A stretch of 37,826 nucleotides of DNA from contig NZ_SCFY01000034.1 in the NCBI RefSeq assembly GCF_007049795.1, positions 1-37,826 of the forward strand, given 5' to 3'. Position numbers and translations under genes: made by a program. This DNA is from Ectopseudomonas mendocina (lineage in GTDB: Bacteria; Pseudomonadota; Gammaproteobacteria; Pseudomonadales; Pseudomonadaceae). Of this stretch, positions 1 to 7,715 are shown piece after piece; the first letter of the stretch is position 1; the number at the start of each line of letters is the position of its first letter. A model generated the notes under the pieces. It was given only the letters and a program-made list of their open reading frames with translations, did not search any database and had not been told where the DNA came from.

Positions 1-2
1 CC

Positions 3-635
3 AATCGTGTGCCTGAACCCGGAGCGGGAAGCGGTACTGCAGCAAACATCAAAGGCAGCGTGACACGCTCACGCGACAACTACCTTGAAAATCGCCGCCA
101 CGCCCGCCGCAAGTTCTTCGATCTTCACGCTGCAAACAAAAGCCAGTTGGCCGAACAAGCACTGCACGCGATGGGCAGCCTGTACGAAATCGAACGGCAA
201 GCACGGGACATGAGCGATGAAGAACGCTGGCGAATACGACAGGAAAAGGCTTCACCGATCCTCGATACACTGCATGACTGGATGCTGGCCCAGCGTGATC
301 TTGTGCCCAACGGATCGGCCACGGCGAAAGCCTTGGATTACAGCCTTAAACGCTGGCAGGCACTGACTCGCTATGTCGAGGATGGTGCTGTGCCCATTGA
401 CAATAACCAGGTCGAGAACCAGATTCGTCCATGGGCCCTGGGGCGCTCGAACTGGTTGTTTGCCGGGTCGCTACGCAGCGGCAAACGCGCGGCGGCGATC
501 ATGAGCCTTATCCAGTCGGCCCGCATGAACGGGCATGATCCGTATGCCTATCTCAAGGACGTGCTGACACGCCTGCCGACGCAACGGGCGAGTGAGGTCG
601 GCCAACTGCTGCCGCATCAGTGGGCGCCTGCCTGA
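3..635 (+). pseudogene. IS66-family transposase (TnpC), 3' fragment
   Basis: This is the C-terminal part of an IS66-type DDE transposase, truncated at its 5' side. From about position 100 the translation reads as a normal IS66 TnpC: the HARRKFFDLH motif, the NNQVEN motif that carries the catalytic Glu, the RPWALGRSNWLFAGS block, and the typical LLPHQWAP end before the TGA at 633-635. Upstream of about position 97 the frame stays open, but the residues (for example SRDNYLENRR) do not look like IS66, where a GCWAH-type sequence is expected before ARRKF. This suggests a recombination junction inside the reading frame. The fragment cannot be an active transposase and marks the left edge of the copper island. 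An alternative is that the window simply begins inside a divergent IS66 member. Confidence 0.8.
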
Positions 636-645
636 ATCACGCAAG

Positions 646-665
646 GTGAGTTCGGCGGACGCTTA
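646..665 (+). repeat. Probable IS66-family terminal inverted repeat
   Basis: Read on the minus strand, this 20-base stretch begins GTAAGCG, the usual start of IS66-family termini, and lies 10 bases after the transposase stop codon. It most likely marks the right end of the IS remnant, so island sequence would begin at 666. The matching left end is not in the window. Confidence 0.6.
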
Positions 666-730
666 CCGATTGATACCCTGCATGACACTCTATTTGATCC
701 AAATCAACACTATTGCCAAAAGGAGCGTTC

Positions 731-802
731 ATGCCTCGGGGCAATCTGCTATCGTCGCCCTATCGCCCGCCTGGTGAATTGCTGTGCGTCGAATTGGATT
801 GA
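731..802 (+). CDS. Possible 23-residue leader peptide upstream of the cus operon
   Basis: A short reading frame (ATG at 731, TGA at 800-802) has the strongest ribosome-binding site in the area, AAAAGGAG with 5 bases before the ATG. It encodes MPRGNLLSS, then a proline-containing stretch, and ends CVELD. It overlaps the GTG start of the next gene (784) by 19 bases in a different frame, so its translation could be coupled to that gene. I know of no family for it. It may be a translated leader, or the ribosome-binding site may belong to an ancestral longer reading frame. Confidence 0.35.
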   Translation: MPRGNLLSSPYRPPGELLCVELD

Positions 803-1128
803 TCCTGGTAATGATTGCTAGTCTCGTGCTGCCGACCTTCGGCGGTATGGCTTTCAGCATGCCGGCACAGCCTTGCCCGATGCAGAGCGCCGATCATCAG
901 GGCCATGCAATGGCCGATGCTCCGTGCTGCGAGCAAATGGATAAGTCTGATGGGGTGGCCAGTAAGTCCCCCTGCAAATCCGGCCAGGAATGCAAGACCG
1001 GAGGACTTCTCCAGACCACCGTTATCAAGAGCATATCCCCTCTTCCCTCACGCCCCGAGATATTGCTGACCCAGTCGGTGATTAAGAGAGAGCCCGCAGG
1101 ACTCTGGCGCCCTCCTCGTTTCGTCTAA
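784..1128 (+). CDS. Small Cys/Met-containing exported protein of the cus operon
   Basis: This 114-residue protein has a clear Sec signal peptide (MRR, then a hydrophobic run at about residues 4-20). The mature part contains cysteines at 31, 48, 49, 64 and 70, with Met and His residues around a PCPMQ motif, an APCCEQM motif and an SPCKSGQEC motif. This suggests a periplasmic metal-binding protein. The start is GTG at 784, because an in-frame stop lies at 775-777; a GGTGA sequence precedes it by 6 bases. It is the first gene of the run leading into cusC, cusB and cusA, about 90 bases before cusC, so a role in copper or silver handling is likely. I do not recognise a named family. The C-terminal 35 residues contain no Cys. 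Confidence 0.75.
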   Translation: MRRIGLILVMIASLVLPTFGGMAFSMPAQPCPMQSADHQGHAMADAPCCEQMDKSDGVASKSPCKSGQECKTGGLLQTTVIKSISPLPSRPEILLTQSVIKREPAGLWRPPRFV

Positions 1129-1217
1129 TGCAGTGATCTTCGCGCCTTTAAACCAGGCGCATCGTCGCGACCACGCTTTTGGTGGCGACCTCGATCAATC
1201 GCATTGGAGGCGAAAGC

Positions 1218-2480
1218 ATGCCCGCTTTCCTTTTCACACGCCGTGGCTATCTCGGCGTGTTGGCTGCCGCATTCTGGGCAGCTCCCTGGCTTGCCGCGCA
1301 GGCGCAGCCCCTAACCTTCGAACGAGCCCAAGCTCTGGCCGAGCAGAGTGCCCCTGAGAACCTCGCGCGCCAGGCGCAGGTGGCATCGGCACAGCAGGCT
1401 GTAGGGCCCGCAGACGCCCTGCCCGATCCCAAGCTTATTCTAGGCATCGACAACCTGCTGATCGAAGGCCCTGACCGTTACACCCTGAATCGTGACTCCA
1501 TGACCATGCGCCGCATTGGACTCATGCAGGAGGTACCAAACGGCGACAAGCGTCTGGCCCGTCGCCAACTGGCCGAAGCCTCCATGACGCGGGCCGAAGC
1601 CGAGCAACGTGCCATGCAGTTGGGAATCAAGCGCCTGACGGCAGTGAGCTGGCTGGACGTGTACTACGCCGAACGCAGTGTTGGCCTCTTCGATCAACTG
1701 GATCGTCAGCTCGAGATGCTCCGCTCGACCGTGCAATCGCTGATTGCCGGCGGTAGTGCTCAGCCTGGCGAGCTGTTGCAGGCCGACCAGGAAGCTTTGG
1801 CATTGCAGGATCGGCGAGACGAGCTGAATCGCGATGTAGCAGTGGCTCGTGCCAAGCTGCGCCGCTGGATAGGCAACGAGGCCGATCAGCCTTTGCAAGG
1901 AGGTGTTCCCAATCTGAGCCTGGAGGCACCGCACCTGCCGCAACGCATTGCCTCACACCCTGAGTTGCGCGCTGCCTCGGCCCGAGTCGGCGAGGCTAGC
2001 GCCGAGCTGAACGAGGCCATCGCCGAAAAGACTCCCGACTGGGGTGTCGAGTTTGCCTACAACAATCGCGACAACCAGTTCGGCGATATGGTGATGGTGC
2101 AATTCACCTTCGACCTGCCGTTGTTCGTAGGCACACGTCAGGGGCCCAAGATCAATGCCAGGCAGCACAGCGTGTCGCAGATGGAAGCCGAGCAGGAGGC
2201 GTTACTGCGCGCCCATCAGGCTGAGCTTGAAGGCGGTATTGCCGAGCTTGAGCAACTGCGCAGGACCTTGTCACGCACCGAAAAAACCTTGATCCCGCTT
2301 GCAAGCAAACGGGCCGATCTCGAACTAGCCGCCTACCAAGCCGGTAACAGCCAGCTCACATCCGTTATTACCGCACAGCGCGACCTGATCGAGGCGCAGC
2401 TGCGGCAGATTGAACAGCAGCGCAAGTTGAGCCAGCTCTCCGCAAGCCTGTATTACGCCTATGTGGAGGGACTGAGATGA
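1218..2480 (+). CDS. cusC: CusC-like outer-membrane efflux channel (TolC family)
   Basis: This is the outer-membrane channel of a tripartite Cu(I)/Ag(I) efflux pump. The start is ATG 1218, with GGAGG seven bases upstream, giving 420 residues; an upstream in-frame start at 1179 lacks such a site. Residues 1-27 form a signal peptide that includes TRRGYLGVL, a weak Tat-like resemblance, though Sec export is the family norm. The mature protein is almost entirely helical, rich in Ala, Gln, Leu and Glu, with the duplicated coiled-coil layout of TolC-type proteins and a short beta-barrel stretch (GVEFAYNNRDNQFGDMV) in the middle. I see no lipobox cysteine, unlike E. coli CusC. Its stop overlaps the cusB start by 4 bases (ATGA), so translation is probably coupled. 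Confidence 0.9.
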   Translation: MPAFLFTRRGYLGVLAAAFWAAPWLAAQAQPLTFERAQALAEQSAPENLARQAQVASAQQAVGPADALPDPKLILGIDNLLIEGPDRYTLNRDSMTMRRIGLMQEVPNGDKRLARRQLAEASMTRAEAEQRAMQLGIKRLTAVSWLDVYYAERSVGLFDQLDRQLEMLRSTVQSLIAGGSAQPGELLQADQEALALQDRRDELNRDVAVARAKLRRWIGNEADQPLQGGVPNLSLEAPHLPQRIASHPELRAASARVGEASAELNEAIAEKTPDWGVEFAYNNRDNQFGDMVMVQFTFDLPLFVGTRQGPKINARQHSVSQMEAEQEALLRAHQAELEGGIAELEQLRRTLSRTEKTLIPLASKRADLELAAYQAGNSQLTSVITAQRDLIEAQLRQIEQQRKLSQLSASLYYAYVEGLR

Positions 2481-3934
2481 AGATATCGGCATTTGGTTTT
2501 GCGGTCGCCTTGCTGGCCGTGGGCATTGGCGCGGCAGGCGGCTACTGGCTGGCCCAGCGGCAGGCCAAACATGAGGTTCTGCCCAGTTCTGCACCGACGG
2601 ACGAGCGCAAGGTGCTCTATTGGTACGACCCGATGCAGCCCGAGCAGCGCTTCGATAAACCGGGCAAGTCACCCTTCATGGATATGGAGCTTGTCCCTAA
2701 ATACGCGGGATCCGAGCAGGATCCGTCTGTCCTGAGCGTCCCCGCTCAAGCCGTACAAAGCCTCGGAATGCGAACTTCTCCGGTGATCCGCGGTGTACTG
2801 CCCTCGGGTATCGAGGCGGTCGGTTCCCTGGCCTATAACCAGCGAGAGGTGGCGAACCTCCAGGCTCGCGCTGGCGGATTCGTCGAGCGGGTTTACGGGC
2901 GTGCCCCGGGCGATGTGCTGCCTGCCGGTACCCCCCTGGTCGACCTGCTGATTCCCGAGTGGTTCGCCGCGCAGTTGGAGTTCCTGGCGGTACTGCGTAC
3001 CGTTGACATTCGCTTGATAAGTGCGACCCAAGAGCGCCTGCGCCTGCTCGGCATGCCTCAAGCGTTGATCGAGCAGGTTCGCCGCAGCGGCAAACCGCGG
3101 GCGGTGCAAACCCTCACCACACCTATCGCCGGCGAGCTCCAAGTCTTGCAGGTACGCGCCGGGATGACCGTGGAGGCGGGTCAGGACCTGGCCAGGATCA
3201 ACGGGCTGTCCACGGTCTGGCTCGATGCGGCGATACCCGAAGCAATGGCTGGAATGGTTCAGGTTGGGGCTGACATCCGCGCCACCCTGACCCCCTTCCC
3301 CGGGCAACCGCTGCAGGGCCGCGTCATCGCTTTGTTGCCGAGTGCCGACCCGCAAACGCGCACGCTCACGGTACGCAGCGAGCTACCCAACCCTGCCGGT
3401 AAGTTGCGCCCCGGCATGTTCGCCGCCGTACGCCTGAACAGTACCGTCGAACAACCCGCGCTTCTTGTGCCGAGTGAAGCCGTGATTCGCACCGGCAAGC
3501 GTGCATTGGTGATGCTGGCCGAAGGCGACGGACGCTACCGTCCCCAGGAAATCAGTCTGGGCCGCGAGGCCGATGGGCGCCTCGAAGTGCTGTCCGGCCT
3601 AGAGGAAGGTCAGGCGGTCGTCACCTCCGGCCAGTTCCTCATCGATTCGGAAGCCAGCCTGCAGGGCATCATAGCCAGCCATGCCGCGCAGGACAATGAG
3701 AAGGAACTACATGAGTCCCATGGTGTGATTCGCGCTCTGGACGCTGAGGAAGTCACCCTGGAGCACGGGCCATTCGAGAGCCTGAATATGCCCGGTATGA
3801 CCATGGCATTTCCACTGGCCAGCCCCGAAGTAGCGGCTGGGCTTAAGCCCGGGGATCACGTGCGTATCGGCGTCCGCCAGACGGATTCCGGCCTGCGGGT
3901 CGAGCGGCTCGTCAATCAAGGAGAGCGGCCATGA
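2477..3934 (+). CDS. cusB: CusB-like membrane-fusion protein with HMBD and C-terminal CusF-like domain
   Basis: This is the periplasmic adaptor of the CusCBA pump, 485 residues. Domains in order: an N-terminal membrane anchor (about residues 5-26); a heavy-metal-binding domain at 46-77 of the YxYDPM...GKSPFMDMELVPKY type; the barrel-sandwich, lipoyl and beta-barrel adaptor core (about 100-395); and a C-terminal CusF-type copper-binding domain (about 410-480) containing ESLNMPGMTMAF. In E. coli CusF is a separate chaperone that passes Cu(I) to CusB. Here the fusion may replace it, as no separate cusF is visible in the window. It overlaps cusC and cusA by 4 bases each, so the three genes form one translational unit. 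Confidence 0.93.
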   Translation: MKISAFGFAVALLAVGIGAAGGYWLAQRQAKHEVLPSSAPTDERKVLYWYDPMQPEQRFDKPGKSPFMDMELVPKYAGSEQDPSVLSVPAQAVQSLGMRTSPVIRGVLPSGIEAVGSLAYNQREVANLQARAGGFVERVYGRAPGDVLPAGTPLVDLLIPEWFAAQLEFLAVLRTVDIRLISATQERLRLLGMPQALIEQVRRSGKPRAVQTLTTPIAGELQVLQVRAGMTVEAGQDLARINGLSTVWLDAAIPEAMAGMVQVGADIRATLTPFPGQPLQGRVIALLPSADPQTRTLTVRSELPNPAGKLRPGMFAAVRLNSTVEQPALLVPSEAVIRTGKRALVMLAEGDGRYRPQEISLGREADGRLEVLSGLEEGQAVVTSGQFLIDSEASLQGIIASHAAQDNEKELHESHGVIRALDAEEVTLEHGPFESLNMPGMTMAFPLASPEVAAGLKPGDHVRIGVRQTDSGLRVERLVNQGERP

Positions 3935-6900
3935 TCGCGCGCCTGATCCACTGGTCTATCGGCAATCGCTTCCTGGTGCTGCTGGCGACCCTGTTCATCA
4001 CCGCCCTGGGCGTCTGGTCGCTGCGCAACACGCCGTTGGATGCACTGCCGGACCTGTCCGATACCCAGGTCATCATCAGAACCAGCTTTCCCGGACAGGC
4101 GCCGCAGATCGTCGAGAACCAGGTGACCTACCCACTGGCGACCACCATGCTCTCGGTACCGGGGGCGAAGACGGTGCGCGGCTACTCGTTCTTTGGTGAC
4201 TCATTCGTTTATGTGCTGTTCGAGGACGATACCGACCTCTACTGGGCGCGCTCGCGCGTATTGGAGTACCTCAACCAGGCGCAGGAGCGCCTGCCCGAGG
4301 GTGTTACCACCACCCTCGGGCCGGATGCCACGGGCGTGGGTTGGATCTACCAGTACGCCCTGGTCGACCGCAGCGGCCAACATGATCTTGCGCAGCTACG
4401 GGCGCTGCAGGACTGGTTCCTCAAGTACGAGCTCAAGAGCCTACCCAACGTGGCCGAAGTGGCTACCCTCGGGGGCATGGTCAAGCAGTATCAGGTGCTG
4501 CTCGATCCGCAAAAGCTGGTGGCTTATGGGGTAACTCAGCAGGAGGTCGAAGCGGCGCTGAAGAGCGCCAATCAGGAAACCGGCGGCGCCATCCTGGAGC
4601 TGGCGGAGCGCGAGTACATGGTGCGGGCTTCAGGCTATCTAGAGAGCCTGGAGGATTTCCGCAATGTGCCGCTGCGGGCTTCGGCCAGCGGAGTTCCGGT
4701 GCTGCTGGGTCAGGTAGCCACCATTCAGCTGGGGCCAGAGATGCGGCGTGGCATTGCCGAGCTGGATGGCCAGGGTGAAGTGGTAGGCGGCGTGGTCATC
4801 CTACGCTCCGGAAAGAATGCCCGCGATGCCATCGCCGCGGTGAAGACCAAGCTGGACAGCCTGAAGGGCAGCCTGCCGGCCGGCGTCGAGGTGGTCACCA
4901 CCTATGACCGCTCGCAACTGATCGACCGCGCCATCGATAACCTCAGCTACAAGCTGCTGGAAGAGTTCGTGGTGGTGGCCTTGGTTTGCCTGCTCTTCCT
5001 CTGGCACCTGCGCTCGTCGCTGGTCGCGATCATCACCCTGCCCCTGGGCATCCTGATGGCCTTCATCGTCATGCGCTACCAGGGCGTCAATGCCAACATC
5101 ATGTCGCTCGGCGGGATCGCAATCGCCATCGGCGCCATGGTCGATGCCGCCGTGGTGATGATCGAGAACGCGCACAAGCACATCGAGGCCTGGAAGGCTC
5201 GACACCCCGGTGAACCGCTTCAGGGCGAGGCGCACTGGCGGGTGATCGGCGAAGCTGCGGCCGAGGTCGGGCCGGCGCTGTTCTTCAGCCTTTTGATCAT
5301 CACCCTGTCTTTCCTCCCGGTCTTCACCCTGGTGGCCCAGGAGGGTCGCCTATTTGGCCCGCTGGCATTCACCAAGACCTATGCCATGGCTGCCGCTGCT
5401 GGCCTCTCGATCACCTTGGTACCGGTGCTGATGGGCTATTGGATTCGTGGGCATATCCCCAGCGAACAACAGAACCCCTTGAATCGTTGGCTGATCGGTG
5501 CATACCGGCCGGTGCTGGAGTGGGTGCTGGCTTGGCCTAAGGTGACCCTAGCGCTGGCCTTGCTAGTGTTTTTGTCCAGTCTCTGGCCCCTCAGCAGACT
5601 CGGAGGAGAGTTTCTACCGCCGATGGACGAGGGCGACCTGTTGTACATGCCATCAGCCCTGCCCGGCTTGCCGGCCAGCAAGGCCACCCAGCTGCTGCAG
5701 CAAACCAACCGGATGATCCTCACGGTGCCCGAAGTGGCACGGGTATTCGGCAAGGCCGGGCGAGCAGAGACCGCCACCGATCCAGCACCGCTGGAAATGT
5801 TCGAGACCACGGTGCAGTTCAAACCACGCGATCAATGGCGCGCGGGGATGACACCCGAAAAGCTGATCGAGGAACTGGATCGCGCGGTAAAAGTTCCGGG
5901 GCTGTCCAATATCTGGGTGCCGCCCATCCGCAACCGCATCGACATGCTGGCGACGGGGATCAAGAGCCCCATTGGGGTGAAAGTGTCCGGAACCTCCTTG
6001 GTCGACATCGAGCGCATAACGCGCGATATCGAGGCCGTGGCCAAAGAGGTGCCTGGGGTGAGTTCGGCCTTGGCAGAACGCCTTACTGGCGGCCGTTACG
6101 TGGACATCCAGATCGATCGACTGGCCGCGGCGCGCTATGGCCTGAGCATCGCCGATGTGCAGGCGGTGGTATCGGGCGCCATCGGCGGCAGCAATATTGG
6201 TGAGACGGTTGAAGGACTGGCCCGCTTCCCGATCAACCTGCGCTATCCCAAGGAGTGGCGAGACAGTCCGCAGGCACTACGGCGTATGCCGATCCTCACC
6301 CCAGCCGGCCAGCAGATCACCTTGGGCACCGTCGCCCAGGTTAGTCTGACCGAAGGGCCGCCGATGCTGCGCAGCGAGAACGGGCGACTGTCCGGCTGGG
6401 TCTATGTCGATGTCCGCGGGCGCGACCTGGCCTCGACCGTGCGCGAGCTGCAGCAGCGCGTCGCCGAGCGGGTACAACTCGACGCCGGCATGACCGTCTC
6501 CTACTCCGGTCAGTTCGAATTCCTCGAGCGCGCCAATGCGCGGCTGGCCTGGGTGGTGCCGGCGACTCTGTTGATTATCTTCGTGCTGCTCTACCTGACT
6601 TTCAGCCGCTTCGGCGAGGCCCTGCTGATCATGGCCACCCTGCCCTTTGCCCTGTCGGGCGGCATCTGGCTGCTCTACTGGTTCGGCTTCAACCTGTCGG
6701 TGGCCACCGGCGTGGGCTTCATCGCCCTGGCCGGCGTCTCGGCCGAGTTCGGGGTGATCATGCTGCTGTACCTGAAGAACGCCTGGCATGCGCGTGTGGA
6801 TACCGGGCGCAGCGGTGATCCGGCCCTACTGGAGGCAATTCGTGAAGGCGCGGTGCTGCGTGTGCGGCCCAAGGTGATGACGGTGGCCGTGATCATCGCC

Positions 6901-7080
6901 GGCCTGTTGCCAATCCTCTGGGGCGGAGGTGCCGGATCTGAGGTGATGAAGCGCATCGCCGCGCCCATGGTCGGCGGCATGATTACCGCGCCGCTGATGT
7001 CCATGTTGGTTTTGCCGGCCGCGTACTGGCTGATGCGAAGGCAGCGTACACAGAAGGTTCGCGCACCGCAGGAGCTATAG
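3931..7080 (+). CDS. cusA: CusA-like heavy-metal RND transporter
   Basis: This is the inner-membrane proton-driven RND pump of the Cu(I)/Ag(I) efflux system, 1049 residues and full length. The three methionines that bind Cu(I)/Ag(I) in E. coli CusA fall at exactly the same numbers here: Met573 (LLYMPS), Met623 (PLEMFE) and Met672 (RIDMLA). The transmembrane proton-relay acid is Asp405 (AMVDAAVVMIENAH), Glu939 also matches, and the relay Lys is in RPKVMT at about 981. These residues assign the monovalent-metal subclass (HME4) rather than the Zn/Co/Cd type. The gene ends with TAG at 7078-7080, and no clear intrinsic terminator follows it. Its partners CusC and CusB are immediately upstream. Confidence 0.96.
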   Translation: MIARLIHWSIGNRFLVLLATLFITALGVWSLRNTPLDALPDLSDTQVIIRTSFPGQAPQIVENQVTYPLATTMLSVPGAKTVRGYSFFGDSFVYVLFEDDTDLYWARSRVLEYLNQAQERLPEGVTTTLGPDATGVGWIYQYALVDRSGQHDLAQLRALQDWFLKYELKSLPNVAEVATLGGMVKQYQVLLDPQKLVAYGVTQQEVEAALKSANQETGGAILELAEREYMVRASGYLESLEDFRNVPLRASASGVPVLLGQVATIQLGPEMRRGIAELDGQGEVVGGVVILRSGKNARDAIAAVKTKLDSLKGSLPAGVEVVTTYDRSQLIDRAIDNLSYKLLEEFVVVALVCLLFLWHLRSSLVAIITLPLGILMAFIVMRYQGVNANIMSLGGIAIAIGAMVDAAVVMIENAHKHIEAWKARHPGEPLQGEAHWRVIGEAAAEVGPALFFSLLIITLSFLPVFTLVAQEGRLFGPLAFTKTYAMAAAAGLSITLVPVLMGYWIRGHIPSEQQNPLNRWLIGAYRPVLEWVLAWPKVTLALALLVFLSSLWPLSRLGGEFLPPMDEGDLLYMPSALPGLPASKATQLLQQTNRMILTVPEVARVFGKAGRAETATDPAPLEMFETTVQFKPRDQWRAGMTPEKLIEELDRAVKVPGLSNIWVPPIRNRIDMLATGIKSPIGVKVSGTSLVDIERITRDIEAVAKEVPGVSSALAERLTGGRYVDIQIDRLAAARYGLSIADVQAVVSGAIGGSNIGETVEGLARFPINLRYPKEWRDSPQALRRMPILTPAGQQITLGTVAQVSLTEGPPMLRSENGRLSGWVYVDVRGRDLASTVRELQQRVAERVQLDAGMTVSYSGQFEFLERANARLAWVVPATLLIIFVLLYLTFSRFGEALLIMATLPFALSGGIWLLYWFGFNLSVATGVGFIALAGVSAEFGVIMLLYLKNAWHARVDTGRSGDPALLEAIREGAVLRVRPKVMTVAVIIAGLLPILWGGGAGSEVMKRIAAPMVGGMITAPLMSMLVLPAAYWLMRRQRTQKVRAPQEL

Positions 7081-7225
7081 CTTTACAAACCTGGGCAAGC
7101 CACGCGCCAAGCTGACTCGCCCGGGTAACGCGGCAGGAAGCATTACGGCGATGTAACTTTGACTTCATTTTTATGACAGGTTGAGCGGATATATTTTAAT
7201 CACCACCTTGAAGGAGTGATTAAAC

Positions 7226-7558
7226 ATGAAAAGCCTCAAAGTTATTGCAGCCCTTGCCGCTATGGTTGTTTCCTCTGCCACTCTGGCAGAAGGCGGCGCT
7301 GATCGTGTTTATGGTCGGATGATTCAGGCCAATGAGCAGGCCATGCAAGAGTATGCTGCCGCTAACGGAAAGAATCCGCCTGAAGTTATTCATTACCGCT
7401 ACGGCATGAAACTCGATATCGCCAGGGTCGTGGCCACTACCCCGACGGACTCTAGCTGCGGTGTGATGCCGGCCCAGATGACCTACGAGGACTCCAATGG
7501 CGATCTGAATATTCTTGAATACCGGGCAGCCGGGACAGGTTGCCGTAATCAAAACTAG
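7226..7558 (+). CDS. PtrA-type N-terminal module fused to a DUF2790 domain
   Basis: This is a 110-residue exported protein with a signal peptide (MKSLKVIAALAAMVVSSATLA). Mature residues AEGGADRVYGRMIQAN match the start of the PtrA family, and the second half (YGMKLDIARVV...CGVMPAQMTYEDSNGDLNILEYRAAGTGC) matches DUF2790, a small Pseudomonas periplasmic domain with two conserved Cys. An AAGGAGTG ribosome-binding site precedes the ATG. Two more proteins in this window (13762-13968 and 24286-24645) share the same N-terminal module with different C-termini. DUF2790 has no function I know of. The island position suggests a copper-responsive periplasmic role. A GACAG half-site resembling a weak CopR box lies near 7175, but I do not rely on it. 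Confidence 0.8.
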   Translation: MKSLKVIAALAAMVVSSATLAEGGADRVYGRMIQANEQAMQEYAAANGKNPPEVIHYRYGMKLDIARVVATTPTDSSCGVMPAQMTYEDSNGDLNILEYRAAGTGCRNQN

Positions 7559-7573
7559 ATAAATGACATCGCG

Positions 7574-7589
7574 CTGACTGAAATGTAAT
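7574..7589 (+). promoter_or_regulatory. CopR-box-like site upstream of the porin gene
   Basis: The sequence CTGACT-N5-GTAAT differs by one base from the CopR-box consensus I recall for P. aeruginosa (CTGACA-N5-GTAAT). It lies about 130 bases before the porin start at 7716, on the same strand. CopR, encoded at 24852-25529, is the expected regulator. Confidence 0.6.
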
Positions 7590-7715
7590 TTCCAAGTCAC
7601 CCTGACGTTATTTGGCATGTGGAAATATGACCAAGGCGTGCCTGGCTATGCCCGGCGCGCTTGGCACATATATGCGACCACACAATGACAACTGCCAATA
7701 ACATCAGGAGCATTT

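Noticed and set aside
7150..7185. A possible CopR or PhoB box before the 7226 gene.
   Set aside because: Only one half-site (TGACAG) matches CopR, and the PhoB-like match lacks a second repeat in register.
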